A DNA stretch of 64,000 nt from Rhizobiales bacterium dw_265 (GTDB lineage: Bacteria > Pseudomonadota > Alphaproteobacteria > Micropepsales > Micropepsaceae), in the NCBI GenBank assembly GCA_018449595.1, contig JAAVUU010000008.1, forward strand, positions 1 to 64,000. Reading direction: 5' to 3'. Below, piece by piece: positions 7,788-16,014 of this stretch. The first letter of the stretch is position 1, and each line of letters opens with the position of its first letter. Under the pieces are notes generated by a model. It saw only the letters and a program-made list of their open reading frames with translations. It was not told the DNA's origin and made no database searches. Position numbers and translations under genes: made by a program.

Positions 7788-8186
7788 CTAGGTCTGCCGC
7801 GTTCGCGTTTTCGGCCGGGTGGTCGGCTTGGTCAGACCCAACTCCTGTGCCACGCCTTGAAGCGCCGTGGGCGTGATCGCCTCGATCACATCATCCATCG
7901 TATCGGTGTCCGGTTCGGCGTCCTGCGGCCCCACGCCGGCGGCGCGGCAAGCATGTTCGATCAGTTGACGGGCGCAGCGGAGCGCCTGGGCACGGCGCTG
8001 GTTGGGACTTTCGCTGTCGCGCCACGGCACCGGAACCCGGATGCTCACCGCCGGGCTGTGGCCGGCGAGGGTATAGGTGATGGTTACGGTGGCCCAGATT
8101 ATCGGCCCCTCGGTGCTTTCGACCGGCGCAGCGTCTAAGGCCGCATCCAGATCGACGACTTTGGCGGTGGAGGGTTTGAGGACCAT
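7788..8186 (-). CDS. hypothetical protein
   Basis: 132 residues. The N-terminal half has beta-strand character (GPIIWATVTITYTLAGHSPAV) and a helix follows (QRRAQALRCARQLIEHACRAAG). Not recognised. It follows the exonuclease gene by 37 bases on the same strand and may be cotranscribed. The long plus-strand frame across it is a shadow. Confidence 0.5.
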   Translation of the reverse strand: MVLKPSTAKVVDLDAALDAAPVESTEGPIIWATVTITYTLAGHSPAVSIRVPVPWRDSESPNQRRAQALRCARQLIEHACRAAGVGPQDAEPDTDTMDDVIEAITPTALQGVAQELGLTKPTTRPKTRTRQT

Positions 8187-8223
8187 AGGGCGAAAACGCG
8201 CCAGGGCGGGTGGGGTTCACGGT

Positions 8224-9048
8224 CTAGCGGGCAGGCCGCGCCCTGGATTTGGGCTTGGCGGGCGGGCGGCCCTTCGGAATGGCCAGTACAATCCAGGTGG
8301 GCGCGTGATCGCTGGTCTTTTCCCAGGACCGGACTTCGCGATCCACATTGGCGGCTTTGAGGTGTTTAGCCAAGGTTGGCGACAGCAGCAGATGGTCGAT
8401 GCGCAGGCCCGCATCGCGGGCATAGGCATTCCGAAAATAATCCCAGAAGGTGTAAATCCGTTCGTCCGGATGGATCATCCGCAAGGCGTCGGTCCAGCCT
8501 TGCGCCAGCAGCTTGGCATAGGCTTTGCGCACCTCCGGGCGGAAGAGGGCGTCGTTGACCCAGCGTTCCGGCTTGTAAACATCAAGGTCGGTGGGCATCA
8601 CATTATAGTCGCCCGCCAGGACGACAGGTTCGCCGCTTTTGAGAAGCGTTTTGGCATGACGCTGCAAACGTGCAAACCAGGCCAGCTTGTAATCAAACTT
8701 GGGGCCGGGCCAGGGATTGCCATTGGGCAGATACAGCCCGCCGACAATGAGACCTCCGACCTCGGCTTCGATATAGCGACTGTGCAGATGGTCCGGATCG
8801 CCGGGCAGTCCCCGGCGGCGCTCAACAGGCACAACGCCTTTGGCGAGAATGGCGACACCGTTCCATGCTTTCTGGCCGTGCCAGATCGCGCCGTAACCGG
8901 CCTTCTCAATTTCCTGACGTGGAAACCGCTCTTGCGGCGCCTTCAATTCTTGAAGACAGACAATGTCGGGGCTGGCCGCGCCCAGCCAGCGCAGCAGCAC
9001 CGGCAGGCGGCCATTCACGCCGTTGACGTTGTAAGTGGCGATCTTCAC
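8224..9048 (-). CDS. xthA: exodeoxyribonuclease III
   Basis: AP endonuclease and 3'-5' exonuclease of base excision repair. 274 residues with all endonuclease/exonuclease/phosphatase motifs: TYNVNGVNGRL at the N-terminus, CLQELKA with the metal-binding Glu, LPNGNP, LAGDYNVMPTDLDVY with the catalytic Asp and Asn, RIDHLLLS, and SDHAPTWI with the catalytic His. The C-terminus adds a basic tail. Three bases separate it from the DUF2188 gene upstream, so both likely share the EcfG-type promoter at 9366-9390. Confidence 0.95.
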   Translation of the reverse strand: MKIATYNVNGVNGRLPVLLRWLGAASPDIVCLQELKAPQERFPRQEIEKAGYGAIWHGQKAWNGVAILAKGVVPVERRRGLPGDPDHLHSRYIEAEVGGLIVGGLYLPNGNPWPGPKFDYKLAWFARLQRHAKTLLKSGEPVVLAGDYNVMPTDLDVYKPERWVNDALFRPEVRKAYAKLLAQGWTDALRMIHPDERIYTFWDYFRNAYARDAGLRIDHLLLSPTLAKHLKAANVDREVRSWEKTSDHAPTWIVLAIPKGRPPAKPKSRARPAR

Positions 9049-9051
9049 GCG

Positions 9052-9336
9052 CTACCGCGCGGACCAGGCGAGATTGTATGACCCGTCCGACTGTTCGACA
9101 CAGACCATCACATTGTGTCCATGTCCGTTGGCATGTTGCGCCTCGCGGATCGCCAGGTCGGTGGCCTCGCCGATATGGTGACAATGGCCCACCACGCGGC
9201 CGTCATCGTCCACCACATCCCAGCGGTCCAGCGCCTTGTTGTAATCGACATGAAAGGCGCGATCGGAGCATCCCTTGGCGCTATCGGAGGCCCCAGAGCG
9301 CCTTGGTGTCTTCTTTGTCGTTGTTGCCGTCGCCAT
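9052..9336 (-). CDS. DUF2188-like protein
   Basis: 94 residues. After a Thr/Lys-rich leader, the segment FHVDYNKALDRWDVVDDDGRVVGHCHHIGEATDLAIREAQ followed by GHNVMVCVEQSDGSY matches the strand-strand-helix-strand layout of DUF2188 proteins. Function unknown; often found near stress genes. First gene before xthA. Confidence 0.7.
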   Translation of the reverse strand: MATATTTKKTPRRSGASDSAKGCSDRAFHVDYNKALDRWDVVDDDGRVVGHCHHIGEATDLAIREAQHANGHGHNVMVCVEQSDGSYNLAWSAR

Positions 9337-9365
9337 CGGCCTCTCCTGGTTGGTCTCCCCGACAC

Positions 9366-9390
9366 AACTATTGCCGAGTCAACGAGTTCC
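9366..9390 (-). promoter_or_regulatory. EcfG-type promoter-like site for DUF2188-xthA
   Basis: GGAAC-N16-AGTT on the minus strand, -10 about 30 bases upstream of the DUF2188 start. Confidence 0.5.
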
Positions 9391-9616
9391 GCGAACAAGC
9401 AAACGAATCAGTGCCTTAGTATGTCCTTCAGGCGCGCGGCCGACGCGGCGCAGCATAGAGGTTGGAACGATTAGAGCAGGGCGGGCTTTCCATGGTGGCG
9501 ACCGCTATCCAAGCCGAATCCGGCGATGGAGGCGAAGTCGCTCCACCGTATTTCCGTCTTCGGAGCGGCACCGGCCAAGCCGAAGACTCATCTACGCATC
9601 CTTGAAAGGAAATCAA

Positions 9617-9790
9617 ATGGACAAAGATCGCATCGACGGCGCGGCCGATCAGGCCAAAGGCGCAGTGAAAGAAACCGCCGGCAAGGTTATCGGCGACACG
9701 AAGCTTCAGACCGAAGGCACGTTCGACAAGGCCAAGGGCCAGGTTGAGAGCACAGTCGGCGGCGCGAAGGACACTTTGCGCGGCAAGTAG
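9617..9790 (+). CDS. CsbD family stress protein
   Basis: 57 residues, the usual CsbD size. Shows DRIDGAADQAKGAVKETAGK, then the second repeat KAKGQVESTVGGAKDTLRG. CsbD proteins are abundant, disordered or helical, and induced by general stress. GAAAGGA precedes the ATG; a strong terminator follows eleven bases after the stop. Confidence 0.92.
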   Translation: MDKDRIDGAADQAKGAVKETAGKVIGDTKLQTEGTFDKAKGQVESTVGGAKDTLRGK

Positions 9791-9800
9791 GGCTACCAAT

Positions 9801-9828
9801 AAAGCCCGGTGGCGAACCGCCGGGCTTT
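9801..9828 (+). terminator. intrinsic terminator after csbD
   Basis: 12-base-pair stem (AAAGCCCGGTGG with CCGCCGGGCTTT, one G-T pair) around a CGAA tetraloop, followed by ATTTG. Confidence 0.85.
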
Positions 9829-9903
9829 ATTTGCCGCAGCACACCTTCAGGCGCCGAACGGACGGTTGGGTTCAATCGCGCCGATCACCATTAGGAGAAT
9901 CCC

Positions 9904-9984
9904 GTGGACACCATTCTTATTGTTGTCGTTCTTGTTCTGCTTCTTGGCGGTGGCGGCTTTTGGGGCTTTAGCCGCTGGCGCTAG
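9904..9984 (+). CDS. 26-residue hydrophobic membrane peptide
   Basis: GTG start with AGGAG six bases upstream. The product is one transmembrane helix (DTILIVVVLVLLL) followed by a Gly-rich turn and an aromatic/basic end (GGGGFWGFSRWR). Many bacteria carry such tiny hydrophobic proteins next to CsbD or other stress genes; role unknown. Confidence 0.65.
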   Translation: MDTILIVVVLVLLLGGGGFWGFSRWR

Positions 9985-10096
9985 TCGCCGGAAGGTGCCA
10001 GTGCCGCTGCATCGGGGCCGTGCGACTAAGCTAGGGCTGATTCCCACCGGGCCTTCGATGGTGGCAGGGTTTATGCGCGTAGCGCAGGACTAGCCG

Positions 10097-10363
10097 ATGG
10101 GATTGTTCGACAATCTGGAAACTAAAGCCGGCGAAATCGCCCAGACGACCGGGCTATCCGTGACGGACGTGCATGCAATCGCGAACACGTTTCAGGCCAA
10201 TCTCACCAGCAGCGACGGTAATCCGGAAGAGGCGATTGAGGCGGCTGCCGCACAACACGGGGTTGATACAGCGACCGTACGGGAAATCATCGCTCGTGCG
10301 GGCGGTCTTGAAAGCGAGATCGGCGATATTGCAGAACATTCCGTCAAGCCGGGCGGCATCTAG
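10097..10363 (+). CDS. small helical protein, unknown function
   Basis: 88 residues, acidic and helical: GLFDNLETKAGEIAQTTGLS, then NPEEAIEAAAAQHGVD and TVREIIARAGGLESEIGDI. No signal peptide. The N-terminal pattern is loosely like YidB-type proteins, but I would not name it so. It sits among small stress-type genes. Confidence 0.65.
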   Translation: MGLFDNLETKAGEIAQTTGLSVTDVHAIANTFQANLTSSDGNPEEAIEAAAAQHGVDTATVREIIARAGGLESEIGDIAEHSVKPGGI

Positions 10364-10426
10364 CAACGTCCGCTACCCCGGATAACGACACGGTTGGCAA
10401 TTCCAAGTATCAAAAAGGATCGTGAA

Positions 10427-10666
10427 ATGACAAACGACGAAGTTCAGCCGTGGATCGGCAAGCCGGTGCGCGTGACATTGACGGATGCGAGCATTGTCGC
10501 CGGCACGCTTCACAGCGAGGATAGTCACGGTCATGGCCATAAGCATTACACCATTGTCTCAGATCCGATCAAAAAGGGCGACGACAAGGTAAAGGTGCTG
10601 ATTCACGGCGCAAAATTAGTTACGGACATTGAAGATGCGTCGGGTGATCCGGCTGCTATGGAATAA
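10427..10666 (+). CDS. small His-rich-loop protein, unknown function
   Basis: 79 residues with AGGA eight bases upstream of the ATG. Opens TNDEVQPWIGKPVRVTLTD, then a loop dense in His and Gly (EDSHGHGHKHYTIVS), then KKGDDKVKVLIHGAKLV. The His loop could bind metal. A decayed second copy of the same gene is at 54727-54963, which shows it is a genuine gene family. Terminator follows at 10685. Confidence 0.75.
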   Translation: MTNDEVQPWIGKPVRVTLTDASIVAGTLHSEDSHGHGHKHYTIVSDPIKKGDDKVKVLIHGAKLVTDIEDASGDPAAME

Positions 10667-10684
10667 GACGACGATGGTTTCTTG

Positions 10685-10710
10685 AAAGGCCGCGAAGCTG
10701 CGGCCTTTTT
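10685..10710 (+). terminator. intrinsic terminator
   Basis: AAAGGCCGC stem pairs with GCGGCCTTT around a GAAGCT loop and ends in five T. Confidence 0.85.
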
Positions 10711-10764
10711 GAGGGGATCGTGCACAGAGCTCAGAGCACATGGAAAATGTGCGGCTCTAGCGCC

Positions 10765-11835
10765 TCAGACAGCCTGGCCGGCCTGTACCGTGTCGTTCGC
10801 TACCTCCACCACCGAAGGCTGGGTGTGGGTAATGGAAACGGCCGTTCCCGGATTCGCATCTGCAATCTTGATGACGCCGCGGAGTTGCGCCGCCAGAGCC
10901 TGAACGATGCTTGTTCCCAGTCCTGGTTTTGTGCTTGCGACATCCTTCGGCATTCCCACGCCATTATCGACCACCGACAGCGTCCAATTTGGACCTTGGG
11001 CGTAATAACCGACCTTGATCGTTCCGTTGCGGTCATTCGGGAAGGCATGTTTGAGGGCATTGATGACCAGTTCGGTGACAATCAAGCCAAGGCTCACCGA
11101 TTCATCGGCGCTGGTAACGCTGCCGTCTATGTCGATGTCCAGGGAAAGCTTGGTGTGGTCGCGGATCATCGAGGCGCCAATGCTTTCGCAGAGAGCGGTG
11201 AAGTATGGCCGTAGCTCGACATCACCAATCGCCGAAGCGGCAAGCTGGTGCTGGAGAGAGGCAACCGACATTACGCGTTGATGCGCGTCATGGAGATGGC
11301 TACGGGCTTCCTCCGACTGCACCTTGCGGGCGCTCTGCATCAGAACGCTGGCAATGATTTGGAGGCTGTTGGCGACGCGGTGTTGGAGTTCCTGGAGAAG
11401 GACGGCCTTATCCCGTAACAAATCGTCCTTCAGCTTTTCGGCGATACGCGCATCGGTGACATCCATCACGGATAGCAACAAGAGAATGTTGCCTTCGTCG
11501 CCATGAGCAAGCTTTTGGGCGTTGAGGACCAGGCGGCGATCGGGTGTGCCCGGGCGGTGAAGGTCGAGTTCATAGCCCTCGACCTCAGCCTGACCGGCTG
11601 CAGTCGCCTTCAACAGGATGTTAAGTTGGGGCACATTCCATTCGCCGGCGCCGAGGTCGCGCAGCGCTTTATCGGGGACGGTGACAGGGTCGATCCCGAA
11701 CGCACGGCAAAAGGACTTGCTGGCGCCAACCAGGGTGAGATCGCCATGAAGCAGAAGCAGGGGTGCCGTGGAGGAGGCGATGATGGCCAAAGCTAGATTA
11801 AGGGCAACGTCCGGATGCGAAACTTGAGGAGCCAT
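10765..11835 (-). CDS. PAS-type sensor histidine kinase, HisKA_2 family
   Basis: 356 residues from MAPQVSHPD, where AAAGGGG gives a good ribosome-binding site. A PAS-like domain occupies about residues 10-130. The HisKA_2 phosphoacceptor helix follows with His near 152 (LLQELQHRVANSLQ), then the ATPase domain with VTELVINALKHAF and DNGVGMP. No membrane segment, so cytosolic. A receiver-only gene lies 93 bases upstream on the same strand. Kinases of this class phosphorylate PhyR-type or receiver-only regulators in alphaproteobacteria. Confidence 0.9.
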   Translation of the reverse strand: MAPQVSHPDVALNLALAIIASSTAPLLLLHGDLTLVGASKSFCRAFGIDPVTVPDKALRDLGAGEWNVPQLNILLKATAAGQAEVEGYELDLHRPGTPDRRLVLNAQKLAHGDEGNILLLLSVMDVTDARIAEKLKDDLLRDKAVLLQELQHRVANSLQIIASVLMQSARKVQSEEARSHLHDAHQRVMSVASLQHQLAASAIGDVELRPYFTALCESIGASMIRDHTKLSLDIDIDGSVTSADESVSLGLIVTELVINALKHAFPNDRNGTIKVGYYAQGPNWTLSVVDNGVGMPKDVASTKPGLGTSIVQALAAQLRGVIKIADANPGTAVSITHTQPSVVEVANDTVQAGQAV

Positions 11836-11928
11836 GGCTGCCCCTTTCTGACCGCCGAAGGCTCGCGAAGCGAAAGCCGTACCCGGGGACATTAGGCAAG
11901 AAGTTACCCCGAAAGGGATATGAGGTCG

Positions 11929-12351
11929 TTAGTAAACGACCCTACCATAGTCTTGTTTGACATCGCTCAAATAGCGATATGGGGCCGGATTGGGGCCGAG
12001 CAACTCGTCCAGGGCCTGCAAGACGTGTTCTGACGCATAGGGCTTGCGAATAAACCGCCCGTTCACTGAAAATTCCGTTTCCGAGGGGGCGTTTAGCCCA
12101 GACGCCACAATCAGCTGAATCGGAGGCCAGCGGTCGCGGATCGCTCGCGCCAGCCGCAAACCGCACAACGTCCCCGGCATTTTGACGTCGGTGAAAACGA
12201 CGCGAATGTCGTTTCTGGCCTCAAGGATTTGGATGGCGGTATCTGCATTCGCGGCCTCGACAACCGCGTAGCCGGCATCTTCCAGCATCTGGGTGGTGCC
12301 CATGCGGATAAGCGCTTCGTCTTCGACGACGAGGATGGTGATTTTTTCCAA
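11929..12351 (-). CDS. receiver-only response regulator
   Basis: 140 residues, one CheY-like domain: acidic pocket in VVEDEAL, phosphoacceptor Asp near 55 (VFTDVKMPG), conserved Ser (IVASG) and Lys (FIRKPY). No output domain. It starts with TTG; no ATG is available in frame before the receiver begins and the ribosome-binding site is weak. It precedes the HisKA_2 kinase on the same strand and is a paralogue of the receiver at 16778. Confidence 0.88.
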   Translation of the reverse strand: MEKITILVVEDEALIRMGTTQMLEDAGYAVVEAANADTAIQILEARNDIRVVFTDVKMPGTLCGLRLARAIRDRWPPIQLIVASGLNAPSETEFSVNGRFIRKPYASEHVLQALDELLGPNPAPYRYLSDVKQDYGRVVY

Positions 12352-12539
12352 TGGTTCGTCCGTGCCCTGGGTCCGCGTTAAGTATCCCGGTGACCGGAAA
12401 ATTAGGGTCGGCTACAGGTAACGCGCGGCGTGCCAAAATGGCTACATGTCCTCTTTTGGCGGTGTCCTCAGTGAAAATTCCGCATCTTGAGCTGCAGCCG
12501 GTCGGGACGGTCAGGGTCTCGCGGGTCCGGCACCATCTC

Positions 12540-13287
12540 GCCCCGGAAATTGTCTCCTCACCCTGTCGGGATGACGGCGCGGTGAGTCTCGCCAATAATG
12601 GCCACGCGATACGACCCGTTTCATCACGCTGCTCGACCTCAAACTCCGCACACTCTCCGGCCTTGGCCCGGATCAACTCGACCAGCCATCGTGGTCGTCC
12701 GACGCCGGGCACCGGCAGGGGCGAGGCGGGCAGGGCGCTCACCCACCAGCGGATGGTGCTGGCCGTGGGCTGCCCGAAGTTCGCCGCTTCCGCCGGTCTT
12801 CGCCAGCGGCGGATGGCGATGGCGATGGTGCCGCTGGTTTCGGCCGCGAGTTGGAGGCGGCGGGAGGGCGTCATCGCCAGCCGGGAGACCTCCCCGACCA
12901 CCCCGGCCAGGCCGCCGGCGCAGACCTTCCTCCATGCAGGCCAGCACCTCCCTGTCCGAGCGGGTGTCAATGCAGAGCACCCGATCGGGGTGGAGGCCCG
13001 CCTGGGCCAGGGCCGGGGCGAACAGGTCCGGACTGACGCACCAGAGGATTTGCCCGTGGGTGCGCGCGAGGATTCCGGCCGCGAACAAGGCCGCCGCCGC
13101 CCCGTCCAGGGCGCCATTGCCGCCCCCGGCGACTTCATGGAGGGCGCCCAAAGCCAGGCCCGCCTGGAAGCCGGCCGTCGATTTCCGGCGCCCCGAATGG
13201 CAAAAATCCGCGCGAAACCCGCTCTCCGGCCTCGATCCGGCGGATTTTTTCACGCAGGGCGTCCATCTGGGCGGGGGCGATCGACAT
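12540..13287 (-). pseudogene. imuA: imuA, decayed by frameshifts
   Basis: Minus-strand remains of ImuA, the RecA-like partner of ImuB and DnaE2 in damage-induced mutagenesis. It begins APAQMDALREKIRRIEAG, FLPFGAPEIDGRLPGG; an extra base near 13172 breaks the frame; the next frame gives LALGALHEVAGG and ARTHGQILWCVSPDLFAPAL; a second shift near 12920 leads to LAGVVGEVSRLAMTPSRRLQ and ARPLV-type end WPLLARLTAP. The end is not sharp. No imuB or dnaE2 follows. An EcfG-type promoter-like site lies right before it. Confidence 0.78.
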
Positions 13288-13297
13288 GGCGGGATTC

Positions 13298-13322
13298 AAC
13301 TACTGGGCTGGCTTTCTGTTCC
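13298..13322 (-). promoter_or_regulatory. EcfG-type promoter-like site before imuA remnant
   Basis: GGAAC-N16-AGTT on the minus strand, -10 only eleven bases before the imuA ATG; start at the second Met (MDALREK) would leave a normal leader. Confidence 0.4.
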
Positions 13323-13495
13323 CCTTTCGTTCTAAGCCGCCCCGGAGTCAATTGGTCCGTCGCCGCGCGAGCCGGGAACCCCTTGGATTCCCTGAGTCGC
13401 GAAGGGAAATATTTTCGTGCCGGCTGGCCGGAAGCGGGATCGGTGCGGTTTCGGCGGTTGGGACGTTGCGTTCTGGTAATCCAGCCCGGACGCCC

Positions 13496-14161
13496 ATGCC
13501 CCTGAAAGCCATTTTCTTCGACATCGACGGCACCCTGGTCGATTCCAACGAATTTCACGTCATGGCCTGGGACGAGGCGTTCCGGGATAACGGCCTGCAA
13601 ACTTTACCGGCCCTGATACGCGGCCAGATTGGTAAGGGCGCCGACCAGCTCATCCCGTCGCTCTTTCCTGGCCTGGACGAAAATATCCGGCACACGATTG
13701 CCGACCGGCATGGCGAACTTTTCCGCTCCCGCTACCTGGACGGGGTCAAACCCTTCCCCAGCGCCACCGACCTGTTGGAGATGCTCCATGTGAAAGGCAA
13801 GCAGGTGATCCTCGCCTCTTCGGCCGACAAGGCGGAAGTCGATCACTATGTCCAACTTTTGAAGGTCGGCGCCATGCTGACCGGCACGGTATCCAAGGAT
13901 GACGTCGCCCGCTCCAAGCCGGCCGGCGACATCTTTGCTGCCGCACTGGCCTTGGTGTTTCCGATGGCTGCGTCAGAAACCTTGGCCGTCGGCGACACGC
14001 CGTATGATGTCGAATCCGCCTTGCGCTCCGATATCAAAACCATCGCCGTGCGCTCGGGCGGCTTTTCCGGCGAGACTCTCGCGGAAGCCGGCGCACCTTA
14101 TGTCTATGCCAGCGTGAAGGCGTTGTTCGACCAGTTCGAAACCTCGCCGCTGCAAGGCTGA
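13496..14161 (+). CDS. HAD family phosphatase
   Basis: 221 residues. Motif I FFDIDGTLVDSN carries the nucleophile and acid/base Asp, motif II is ASSA, motif III the Lys in RSKPAGD, motif IV VGDTPYDVESA. The cap domain lies after motif I, as in phosphoglycolate phosphatase/beta-phosphoglucomutase relatives. Substrate unknown. The stop overlaps the start of the CDF gene (TGATG), so the two are translationally coupled. Confidence 0.88.
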   Translation: MPLKAIFFDIDGTLVDSNEFHVMAWDEAFRDNGLQTLPALIRGQIGKGADQLIPSLFPGLDENIRHTIADRHGELFRSRYLDGVKPFPSATDLLEMLHVKGKQVILASSADKAEVDHYVQLLKVGAMLTGTVSKDDVARSKPAGDIFAAALALVFPMAASETLAVGDTPYDVESALRSDIKTIAVRSGGFSGETLAEAGAPYVYASVKALFDQFETSPLQG

Positions 14162-15087
14162 TGGCCAGTCCGTCCAAACGCTCCATCTATGCGTCGCTGG
14201 CGGGCGATCTGGCGGTCGCCGCCGTCAAGCTTGGCGCCTTCCTTGTCAGCGGAAGCACCTCGATGCTGGTGGAGGCGTTTCATTCCGTTATTGATAGCGT
14301 GAACGCGGGCCTGCTGCTGCTCGGTATGCGTCTCAGTGCCCGCAAACCGGATGCTCTGCATCCCTTCGGCTACGGGATGGATTCCTTCTTCTGGACCTTC
14401 GTGGTCGGAATGCTGATCTTCACCGCCGGCGGCGTTGCCTCGGTCTATGAGGGCGTCGAGAAGCTGCGCCATCCCCAGCCAATTGAGCATGTGCCCATGA
14501 TCCTGGCTGTTCTGGCACTGTCCTTTGCGTTCGAGGCGTTTGCCTTTCTCATCAGTTGGCGGGAATCCGAACGCGGCCGCCCAGAACTCTCGCGTCGCCG
14601 AGATCGCCGCGTCTCCCTGGTGCAGTTCATTCATTTAAGTCCGCAGCCGGGCGTCTTCGAGGTGTTGGCGGAAGGCATTGCCTCCCTGTTGGGTCTGATC
14701 CTGGCCGCCATCGGCGTGATCGGCACTGCTGTCTTGGGATGGGCCTGGGCGGATGGCGCGGCCGCAGTCGCCATCGGCGTCCTGTTGATTGTGCTGGCCG
14801 GCGTCATCCTGGCCGAGAGCAAAAGCTTGCTGACCGGCGAGGGCGTATCGAAGGTGATTCTCGATGGCGTGCGCGATATTCTCAACGCGGACCCGCGCGT
14901 CTCCAAGATCGACGAGCTTTTGAGCATGTATCTAGGCCCGGACGAGATCTTGCTGGCGGCAACCCTGGCTTTCAAGGACGGCACCACGGCGCACCAGGTG
15001 AAAGAAGTCAGTGACCGGGCGATGGCAAAGTTGCGCGAGGTCGAACCGCGCATCACCAAACTCTTCCTGCGCGCGGACGGAGGCTGA
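14161..15087 (+). CDS. cation diffusion facilitator family transporter
   Basis: 308 residues, about six transmembrane helices and a C-terminal cytoplasmic domain (ISKIDELLSMYLGPDEILLA). Helix 2 keeps the metal site HSVID (His41, Asp45). In helix 5 the usual Glu-Asp pair of this SLC30A9-like branch reads Glu171-Gly172 (VLAEGIASLLG), so one ligand is missing. Divalent metal/proton antiport is the family role; the changed site makes transport uncertain. Coupled to the HAD gene upstream; the SRAP gene starts one base after its stop. Confidence 0.85.
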   Translation: MASPSKRSIYASLAGDLAVAAVKLGAFLVSGSTSMLVEAFHSVIDSVNAGLLLLGMRLSARKPDALHPFGYGMDSFFWTFVVGMLIFTAGGVASVYEGVEKLRHPQPIEHVPMILAVLALSFAFEAFAFLISWRESERGRPELSRRRDRRVSLVQFIHLSPQPGVFEVLAEGIASLLGLILAAIGVIGTAVLGWAWADGAAAVAIGVLLIVLAGVILAESKSLLTGEGVSKVILDGVRDILNADPRVSKIDELLSMYLGPDEILLAATLAFKDGTTAHQVKEVSDRAMAKLREVEPRITKLFLRADGG

Positions 15088-15088
15088 T

Positions 15089-15694
15089 ATGTGCAACGAT
15101 TATGCGCAGGAGATCGAGGCCGCCCGCGTCATTGCGGCGATGGAAGAGATGAAGAACATTCCGCCGTTTTTCCTATACCGGCGGACGCATCCCCAATGAC
15201 GCCGCGCCCACGCAGCACATTAAGATTTGGGATAGCGGCCTGATCGTGCGCTTAAGAGAGGTACGGCTGGAAGGCGAAATGATGACGTGGGCCTGGCTAC
15301 AGGGCAAAAAGCCCATCTTCAATTTTGTCTCCGAGAGACAGGACTTCTTCCAGACGGATCGCTGCCTGATCCTGGCGACGAGCTTCCATGAATATACCGC
15401 GCCGGAGGAGCGCAAGCCCAAAATCAAGCTTCAAGACCAACACCAGTTCAAGCTCAAAGGCGAGGAATGGTTCTGGATTGCCGGCATTGTGAAGGAAGAC
15501 CTTTTCACCATGCTGACTGTTGCGCCCGGCCCAGACATCGCACTGTATCGCGACCGACAGATCGTTGTGCTGCCTCCAGAAGGGGGATGACGTGGCAGCA
15601 AAATCTTCAGCCACCCGAGCAACTCTTGCACGCGTTGCCGCGTGGTCGGCTCGAACATCGCTTGCTGCGAAAGAACGTAGTGACCCTGCAATGA
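15089..15694 (+). pseudogene. SRAP (YedK/HMCES) family gene with two frameshifts
   Basis: SRAP proteins crosslink to abasic sites in single-stranded DNA through Cys2. Here MCNDYAQEIEAARVIAAMEE starts the frame with Cys2 intact and GGAGG upstream. At a run of five T (about 15167-15171) the frame breaks; the next frame continues FSYTGGRIPND, LEGEMMTWAW, RCLILATSFHEYT (active-site Glu kept), GPDIALYRDRQIVVLPP, where His of the usual YHDRQ is Arg. A second shift near 15590 leads to the normal tail PPEQLLHALPRG up to 15694. Repairing both indels gives a full-length protein. Confidence 0.8.
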
Positions 15695-15707
15695 GGTCGT
15701 TGACGCG

Positions 15708-15890
15708 CTAAAGCAGGGGCGCCCAGGCGACGGCATGAAGAAGAAGTGCCAGCGTGACCAAGGTGAGTCCTGAAACAACCAGGGTACGGCCGAACCAGCG
15801 ACCGGGCACCGACACGATCAACGCAATCCCGCAGACGGTTAGCAGAAGCGCAATCCAGATGAGATTGTTGGCCAGCCCAAAACCTGCCAA
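15708..15890 (-). CDS. small two-helix membrane protein
   Basis: 60 residues, TTG start with GAGGATA just upstream. Two hydrophobic helices (LIWIALLLTVCGIALIV and LVVSGLTLVTLALLLHAVAW) joined by a short basic loop. Unknown function. An EcfG-type promoter-like site lies about 70 bases upstream in the right orientation, which supports it being a real stress gene. Confidence 0.55.
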   Translation of the reverse strand: MAGFGLANNLIWIALLLTVCGIALIVSVPGRWFGRTLVVSGLTLVTLALLLHAVAWAPLL

Positions 15891-15959
15891 ATATCCTCTT
15901 TAAAACGCTCAGTTGCAGGGTCCACGCGCTTATCCATGAAACTGCGGCCACAATCAGGA

Positions 15960-15984
15960 AACTATCCAAGATGGCGCACGTTCC
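15960..15984 (-). promoter_or_regulatory. EcfG-type promoter-like site
   Basis: GGAAC-N16-AGTT on the minus strand, upstream of the small membrane protein at 15708-15890. Confidence 0.45.
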
Positions 15985-16014
15985 CCAGCCTAAGGCTTTG
16001 TTGCAGAGGCGATT

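Noticed and set aside
8077..9081. 334-codon plus-strand frame
   Set aside because: Antisense of xthA, whose motifs are complete on the minus strand.
9464..9490. GGAAC with CTTT 17 bases on, upstream of csbD
   Set aside because: The -10 does not match CGTT or AGTT; too weak to call although csbD is a plausible stress target.
12351..13505. 384-codon plus-strand frame
   Set aside because: Antisense of the imuA remnant; Arg/Pro-rich with no family resemblance.
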